DNA of 64,000 nt from Flaccisagitta enflata (taxonomy: Eukaryota; Chaetognatha; Sagittoidea; Aphragmophora). The translations under genes were made by a program, and so were the position numbers. Under the pieces are notes generated by a model. It was not told the origin of the DNA. It did not search any database and saw nothing but the letters and a program-made list of their open reading frames with translations. Shown here piece by piece: positions 44,623 through 64,000 of this stretch; within the stretch, counting starts at the first letter, position 1, and each line of letters starts with the position of its first letter. The stretch is from positions 30,318,001-30,382,000 of the forward strand of contig OZ231128.1 in the NCBI GenBank assembly GCA_965153355.1, in the 5' to 3' direction.

Positions 44623-46909
44623 GCACTGTGGGCTGAATTGTGCGCTAGGTGGCTCATTGGGGATTAACATTACATCTTTTCCATTACATTGTCCCTTATG
44701 AACTATACAGAGTGAAAAACGTTTTTCTGCATATTTTCAGATGTTATGAAACTATAATATTGACTCATTTCTATTGGATTACAAGCTTTTGGAGCTTAGA
44801 ATACAAAAGAAGAGTAATTTGAGAAAATCAAGTGAAAAATACTGCTAAACCCTCTTACATTTGGTATTTAAATTGTCTAAAGTTTTGACCAAATCAATCT
44901 TCTTCAATAAGATTCCTTAATAAGGTGCTCAAAAAAATCATTATTTTGCTCATTTAACTCATTTAGCTCATTTTTCTTCCAATCAAATAGAGATTTTTAC
45001 TTTTATCCATGTTATTACGACATCATGAACCATATCTTGACACTCTTGTTCCATCACTTTTTTGCACCATTTTTTTTCTATAGAATTATCCATCCTTGAC
45101 TAAAAATATGTTATGACATGTGCTATGTGAGCCCATTCATACTATTTAAAGAATCAGACTTCAAATTGCATGCTTTGTACAGTAAAATGATCTTAAATTG
45201 GCAAAATTTTCAAGCAAAATCTCAGAAAAGAGTAAGAATTATTTTAAAGAGGTATCTTTACTGCATTATTACCGATACAGTTTGTATAATATAGTCAATT
45301 TTTTTTTTTTGAGAGGCTGTTTATATCTACCTGACACTATTATAAATTTTTTTGCCATATGATTTTTAGCATTTTGGATATCTTTGTCAAGTACCTTTTA
45401 AAAAATGTCAGCTGACAATTGAATTTCAAAAAATAAGATATTTTATTTTGAAAAATTCATTCGGGGTACTTCCCATTGGAGTAAAGTCATGAAATTTAAA
45501 TGGTAGTTAAAGGAAGCATTTAACCATAAGCATTTCAACTTTTGTAACAATCGGTGGATTTAAAGTATCATTTTTTGTGTTTTTCTATTCCAAATTGCAA
45601 AATTTGAAGTTTTTGAAAAAAATATTTTTCATCCCCTAAATAACAAATCTTGAACATAGATGAATATTTTGCATTTTTAAAAACATCAGACCCGAGATAA
45701 TATAATTTACTAGCGTCTGATGTTTTTGGTTTTTCCAATTTTTAAATTTCTATGCAAATTTGTTATTTAGGGTGCGCCTATGTCAGATTCAACAGAAATA
45801 TGAAAAAAAAGGATGTTTTTTGTGTAGAGTTTTAAATGGGGCACTTCCTGGTGAAGAAAAGTCATGAAATTTTTATGGCAGTTAAATGTCAATTTTCATT
45901 ACTATATGACAGTTTTTAATATCTGTTTATAAATTTTTAAATATCTATTTGTGAAATTCATAAAATTAGTTATTTTTAAAAGAAAAATCACTAATTTTTT
46001 CTTTCTGATGATATTTTGCATTAATTTTCTCTGTTAACTAACCAAAGTGACATATATTATCAGGTGAATCATTTGTTTTTGGTAAAAAACATGATGAATT
46101 TTTTGCTCTTGGCGAAACTATAGTGTCACAATAATTTTCATTGTGTCTTACTTGTCCATTTTAGGCCAAGAAAATCGCGATTTGTACGTCGAAGGACGGC
46201 TTGAGCCATATCATTCTGGATTCAGGACCCCTTGAGCTACATTTTGGCATAGGTCGCTCGTTGTGCGTCCTTGTGCAATTTTTTAGTCGCGTGCTACGCG
46301 ACTCTACAACCCGCTTTGTCGGTCCGTCCGTCGGTCCGTCCGTCCGTCCGTCCGTCGGTCCGTCGGTCCGTCACACTTTACTTTTTTTTGTTTTTTTGCG
46401 GTTTTTGGCCTCACTGCTCCTGCCCAAATGATGGAGTGACCTCAATTATGGCCCCTGCCCACCCGCACGCGACTGGGGTAGCCGTGTATCCGGCCTTGTT
46501 TATTCTTAGGTTAATAAAAGCATGCAAATTAGGTCAAATATATAGTTAAGGTAGACTGATTTATTAGTGCTGAAAATGTAAAAAAAAAGTTTTTTAAATT
46601 TTTTCTAGACATGTGAACATAAATGAAGGAATCCAATCCAATATTGAAGATATCATGAGCTTTTTGTATTCTTAACAGATAACAAAAAAAATTCATTGAT
46701 TTTTCTTGAAATTCAGCATTTTTTGTAGTAGCGTCCATTAAGGTCGCTTTTTTGCACTCTAAATTGCCATAATTCCTGTCATATTGACCGGTAATATATG
46801 CACAAATATTACTATGACCATTCTACTTAGTTTGAGCCGTATAGCAAAGATGAAAATTTTCACCCAAATACCCAAGGAGCCATCTAGCGCAATACATGGC
46901 CCTTAGTGC
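44623..46909. mobile_element. 2.3-kb TIR element with 11-bp TSD inside a family A2 copy
   Basis: Left end GCACTGTGGGCTGAATTGTG; complement of the right end GCACTAAGGGCCATGTATTG; both continue with GCGCTAG-TGGCTC-TTGGG. The 11-bp duplication GACGTACCGAC lies at 44612-44622 and 46910-46920. The interior is AT-rich and non-coding apart from a nested family A copy, so the element is non-autonomous. A long direct duplication (9-12 bp) suggests a Mutator-like group. Confidence 0.85.
46281..46501 (-). mobile_element. Family A copy nested in the TIR element
   Basis: Minus-strand order: AACAAGGCCGGATACACGGC, AGTCGCGTGCGGGTGGGCAG, GAGGTCACTCCATCATTTGG, GAGGCCAAAAACCGC, AAAAAAGTAAAGTGTGACGG, GACGGACGGACCGACGG tract, AAAGCGGGTTGTAG, hairpin AGTCGCGTAGCACGCGACT, A's. 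One of the cleanest A copies. Confidence 0.9.
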
Positions 46910-47377
46910 GACGTACCGACCGACACGGCAAGGTGTAGAGTCGCGTGTCCGCGACTGAAAAAGAAAGAAAAAAACAAACAAAAGACGTAAAAAAGAGCGA
47001 TAACGCGCCTTGATGTACGTTCCCTCTTTGCTTTAGACTGCGGCCGGGATCCACCTAGAGCTCAGTTCTCGTTTGGTATATCTGCGAGTTTTCGTGCGAA
47101 TTTTCTCAGCCGGCTAAGAAGAAGTACCTTCGAGACCCGACCGACCCAACAGACTCGTCTAAACAAACACCATCGTCACGTAAGCAGACAACAAGACGTC
47201 AGAAACTGCTTCACCATCAGAAGAGTGGGCAACAGGCCGAGAAAGAATGAAAGAATGATATTTGGAAGGAAAAAATGTAAGGAAAATGTAAGAAAATGTA
47301 AGAAAAATGTAAGAAATAAATAAAAGAGAGTACTGAAAGAGAGAAATTTAGAACGAATGAACGAAAGAACAAACGAA

Positions 47378-47572
47378 AGGAAGGAAGGAAGGAAGGAAGG
47401 AAGGAAGGAAGGAAGGAAGGAAGGAAGGAAGGAAGGAAGGAAGGAGGGAAGAAAGGAATGAAGGAAGGAAGGAAGGAATGAATGGAGGAAGGAAGGAAGG
47501 AAGGAAGGAAGGAAGGGAGGAAGGAAGGAAGGAAGGAAGGAAGGAAGGAAGGAGGGAAGGAAGGAAAGGAGT
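47378..47572. repeat. (GGAA)n microsatellite
   Basis: About 195 bp with ATGA interruptions. The flanks 46963-47377 and 47573-47870 hold no supported gene. Confidence 0.95.
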
Positions 47573-47867
47573 ATTTATGCATGCAGTTATGTGTGTTACT
47601 GTAAAACGAAGCACGCGACTGTTGGCCTGTTGGGCTTGTCTACTACGAATTCCAAGCAAAACGGAAAAATAAAAGATGCATCAATTGAGGAGAATGTACC
47701 GAATACAAGTGCTCAAACTCTCTTTCCTGTTATCTTCAGCTGTAACATTTTAAATTAAAAAAAATCATAAGTTATGCAATAACACATAAAAACATATACA
47801 ACACAAGTGTGAGCGGGACGTGGCATGGCCGTGGGAGTGGGCTGGGGGAAATGTAACGGCGAGTGTT

Positions 47868-47871
<4 letters not shown>

Positions 47872-47915
<44 letters not shown>
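47872..47915. repeat. (GA)n microsatellite
   Basis: About 44 bp. TTCCGGCCAAGATG just after it (47936) also occurs at 10577, hinting at a shared low-copy repeat. Confidence 0.92.
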
Positions 47916-47916
<1 letters not shown>

Positions 47917-48200
47917 CCTAAGGGTGCGATAACGTTCCGGCCAAGATGATCATATCGCTCACTTGGGAGCTGATGGAGACATGGAAATTCAGAGCTATCG
48001 GTTAATTTCTTTTTTTATTTGATTTGGAACAAAAATCCCTGAAGATGAATATGACACTTTTCGAATTTTCTCGCGGCGCGGATTGAACCAAATCGTACGT
48101 CAAAAAGTCGCGTGCAATGAGTTTAAAAAAAGAAAAACTAAAATCGATAGCAAGCTTTCGAGCTACTAAGAATCACTAAAATACTATTCATCCAAGGATA

Positions 48201-49075
48201 GCAGATGGTCAGCGCTACCCGATGCTCCGCTCGGACCGATCATGTGAAGAGGTGGAGTGCGAGCAGGACGTCGGCCCAAAAAAGCCCATGTTCTGCAGAG
48301 CACAGGGGTCAATTTCCGGACTTGCTGAGGAAGCATATTTCACAGTCAGTGGACAAAACACAATAGTTAGTGAACTCACACTGTTGGCTTTGATCCAACC
48401 CACAGATAATAAACAAAATGCTGTATGCAACAATTGGTTATTGAAGTTACAGCCGGCTTCAAAAACAACTTTCACCAAATAGAATGTGACTTGCAGTTGC
48501 AGTTGTTAGATTCATTATCCTGATCAAATTCTGAGAAGTTTTATATATATCACGGCATATACTCTTACATGAAAATAAAAATTTCTATTATTGCCTAATT
48601 TCTATTATTGCAAAAACATTTCTCGAAAGAAGTGTCAAATGTGACATGTCAAACTTCTCAGAATTTGATCAGGATTATGAATCTGCTTGTCACATTTCAT
48701 TCTATTAGAGTTGAATTTTTGCCGATTTTGTAGCCGGCGGTAATTCTAACAACCAGTTATTGTTTACAGCATTCTGTTTATTATCAGTGGATTGGAGCAA
48801 AGCTAAGGGAATGAGTTCTCTACCTATTGTGTTCCATAGAATGTTCAGGCTTCAGATAACCGATGACTGCTTTAGGGCTGGAGGGAAGGCTTGAGGCAAT
48901 GAGGGCAGAATTGAGACCTGGGGCAAGCTTTAGGCCTGGAGGGTATATTTGAGGCACGGAGGTCTGATTTGAAGCCTAGAGGAGTGATTAAGGGTTAGAT
49001 TAATAAGGCCTGGAAAAGCTAAGACGGCAAAAATCAGGCCCGAGAGTGCTGATTTGAGGCCTCAATTGCTACTCG
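48201..49075 (+). mobile_element. Family D copy split by a foldback element
   Basis: Long end ATGGTCAGCGCTACCCGATG, altered hairpin region with GTTCTGCAGAGCACAGGGG, then the insertion at 48343-48843, after which the array resumes (GGCCTGGAGGG-TTTGAGG-type units, 48860-49065). The closing hairpin is not visible. Confidence 0.65.
48343..48843. mobile_element. 501-bp foldback element, TTCA target-site duplication
   Basis: Left end CAGTCAGTGGACAAAACACA, complement of right end CATTCTATGGAACACAATAG; both continue AGAACTCA-like, then GATAATAAAC and ATGCTGTA. Arms are about 200 bp each and include CCTGATCAAATTCTGAGAAG on both sides. Flanking TTCA lies at 48339-48342 and 48844-48847. Shares its first 17 bases with the 29740-32170 element. 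Confidence 0.82.
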
Positions 49076-49169
49076 TAGTAGAGAGAGGGACAATAAATGG
49101 AACAACGGATAAATGGAAAATATAAAGTTTCAAATCATTTGAACAGTGTACTTTGCCTTTGCCTTGTTT

Positions 49170-49172
49170 TGG

Positions 49173-49268
<96 letters not shown>
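49170..49268. repeat. (GTT)n microsatellite
   Basis: About 98 bp of pure GTT; no splice sites or unique coding sequence flank it. Confidence 0.96.
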
Positions 49269-49269
49269 G

Positions 49270-49771
49270 CGCGGTCTTCCCACTAGAGATGTCTCGTCCA
49301 CACCTGTGGGTATGGGTCCACGATGCGGAGAGAGGAGACAGTTCCCATAATAGTGTCAATAAATACAATATATACATAATTCTCGATACCGTGTTTCGTT
49401 TCCTCGCGCGTATAAACGTCGTTCACTTTCCAGCTCTGTGACAGTAAAAACGTTTCTTAACGACCTTTTTAACGGTTCTACCCGGGTACACGCCTGAGTG
49501 TTAAAAGGGGCAGAAATGCAAGTAAAACAAGCAGATCGCGTTTGCGCTTTTTTTTCATCCGCTTTTTTTTAGCGCAGACTGCAGATTTAAACCAACTTCA
49601 AAGAACTAAGCAGTACTGCTTTTTCACGGTGACCATAAAGCGAAACGCTTTTTTTTATCTTTTTCTTATATATTTGTTCTCTTTTTTTTTTTAACTTCCA
49701 GATGGCAGTATATAAAAAGAGTTGAACATGTTAACATCATGATTGTAACCTGGGAAGTAGGCTTCTAGGCC
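49270..49771. other. Gene-free interval
   Basis: Unique sequence with several T runs; nothing recognised. Confidence 0.4.
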
Positions 49772-49776
49772 TTGCA

Positions 49777-50480
49777 CACAGCGCAATCTGTAGTGATATT
49801 AGTCCCCCGGGGAAAAGCCCCATTACATCCCCTGTTAACTTTTATTTGAAAAATGAAAGGGGCTTTCTGAAAAATGTCAGTCTGAATCCGGGGAAATCCC
49901 CTGGGGACATCCCCCGTTCATTCCCTGGAGTTTTTTTTTCATAAACTTTTAAAGAGGGATGTAACCGGGCTTTTCCAGATTTTAACTATTTTTTATCACG
50001 GACATTGGGGCTTTTCCCCGGGGAAAAGCCCCGTTACATCCCCTTGTTAACTTTCATTTGAAAAATGAAAGAGGCTTGCTGAATAATGTCAAAGTCTGAA
50101 TTCCAGGAAATCTTCTGGGGATATCCCCTGTTCAGTCCCCAGAGCTTTTTTTTCAAAAGTTTTTAAAGAGGGATATAACCGGGCTTTTCCAGATTTTAAC
50201 TATTTTTTATCGGAGACATCGGGGCTTTTCCCCGGGGAAAAGCCCTGTTACATCCCCTGTTGACTTTCGTTTGAAAAGAGGCTTGCTGAAAAATGTCAAA
50301 GTCTGAATCCGGGGAAGACCCCCAGGGATATTCCCCGTTCAGTCCCCAGAGCTTTTTTCACAAACTTTTAAAGGGGGATGTAACTGGGCTTTTCCAAGCT
50401 CAAACTACTTTTTATCGGGGACATCAGGGCTTTTCCCCGGGGGACTAATGTCCACTTTTTGTATTATAGATTGCGCTGTG
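49777..50480. mobile_element. 704-bp TIR element with internal ~215-bp tandem repeats and 24-bp palindromes
   Basis: Left end CACAGCGCAATCTGTAG, complement of right end CACAGCGCAATCTATAA; both then reach ATTAGTCCCCCGGGGAAAAG. A 5-bp duplication TTGCA flanks it (49772-49776, 50481-50485). The interior is about three copies of a 210-215 bp unit starting at a palindrome whose arm is GGGCTTTTCCCC (centred near 50021 and 50234, half copies at the ends). No ORF. Confidence 0.85.
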
Positions 50481-50536
50481 TTGCATGGACGACGAAGTTG
50501 ACAATCTGGGGGAATCAAGCAATTTCCTTCTTGGTG

Positions 50537-50539
<3 letters not shown>

Positions 50540-50574
<35 letters not shown>

Positions 50575-50620
50575 AGAGATAGAGAGAGAGACAGATAGAG
50601 ATAGAGATAACAAAGAGAGA
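50540..50620. repeat. (GA)n microsatellite upstream of LRRC51
   Basis: About 30 bp pure GA then GAGATAGA variants, about 360 bp before the LRRC51 start codon. Confidence 0.9.
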
Positions 50621-50975
50621 AAACAGAAAAAGAAAACAGAAAAAGGAATAAAACTTTATGCGACAATTTCATTTCGTTGTCCGTTTCCCAAGTAAACCTT
50701 AGTTTTCCAATGGTTTAACATTTAATTCCAAATACATCCGCCCAATTGCACACACTGCACTGTCACTGATTTGCTATCACTGTATTTGACAAGTCGTCGA
50801 TGTTTACCCACTCCCTGATACTTCTCTGTTTTCCTGCCACAATCATTTTCCTTGTAAAATTCAGATTCGTTTGATTTCATTGATTTCGCGTTTTTGTTGG
50901 TGATCGTGATTTCGCACGTCGTCACCGCCTTCGTCTGCACGCGACGTCTTATGAATCGACTGCAACGCAATTAGG

Positions 50976-63902
<12,927 letters not shown>

Positions 63903-64000
63903 GTCACAGTCTATAGCAAAACGAATCACATTTTTGGCATTGGGCGGGGCTTAGGCCTTGGTTCTGACGCTTTTCTATTATCAAGGCACGCTGGTAACAG

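Larger units (their letters stand above)
44529..46962 (+). mobile_element. Family A2 copy split by a 2.3-kb TIR element
   Basis: The left part (44529-44622) has ACAAGGCCGGATACACGGC, half-site AGTCGCGG, GGCAGGAGCAGTAATGC and AAAAAATGTGACGTACCGAC. The right part (46910-46962) resumes with GACGTACCGACCGACACGGC, AAGGTGTAG and hairpin AGTCGCGTGTCCGCGACT plus A's. Joined, they make a normal A2 element of about 135 bp, which gives independent proof of the insertion. Confidence 0.85.

Overview
This is nuclear DNA from a eukaryote that builds cilia or flagella. There are no operons. Two genes are spliced, and about 45 kb between them holds no recognisable gene and is packed with repeats. The proteins carry long poly-Asn, acidic and Gly-rich tracts. 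Exons look richer in GC than the AT-rich surroundings, and microsatellites (CT, GT, TTTC, TTCA, GTT, ATC, GGAA) fill several kilobases. A repeat-rich protist or alga fits, but I cannot name the organism.

Genes. (1) The 5' part of an anoctamin/TMEM16 gene lies on the minus strand. Its five exons run from the start codon at 5994 to the left edge of the window, and every exon junction agrees in phase. (2) An LRRC51-like leucine-rich-repeat gene lies on the plus strand (50976 to about 63902, continuing off the right edge). Its N-terminal motif exon and its LRR exons are 11 kb apart, joined by two candidate exons whose phases fit. An isolated acidic exon (26962-27061, minus) and a few weaker orphan exons are possible.

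The rest is a dense, nested population of mobile elements, mostly short and without coding capacity. The main groups are: families A, A2, B and C (about 20 copies), which share a 3' palindromic hairpin followed by A's and a matching 5' half-site; family D, a 21-bp minisatellite capped by double hairpins that face each other; and at least a dozen terminal-inverted-repeat (TIR) elements, many with target-site duplications (TSDs) visible by eye (4, 5, 7, 8 or 11 bp, or TA).

Layout: 1-6 kb anoctamin; 6-28 kb microsatellites and scattered A/A2/B/C copies; 28-34 kb a stack of nested DNA transposons; 34-44 kb B, C and D copies and low-complexity DNA; 44.5-47 kb a triple nest; 48-51 kb a foldback element, a palindromic satellite element and the LRRC51 promoter region; 51-64 kb LRRC51, with a 10-kb intron holding a 3.5-kb long-TIR element.

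Most unusual: the covarying hairpin ends of A/B, the hairpin-capped family D, an anoctamin intron whose two ends are a perfect 15-bp inverted repeat, and a 704-bp element with 24-bp palindromes and CACAGCG ends. All comparisons were made by reading the sequence; no search or folding program was run.
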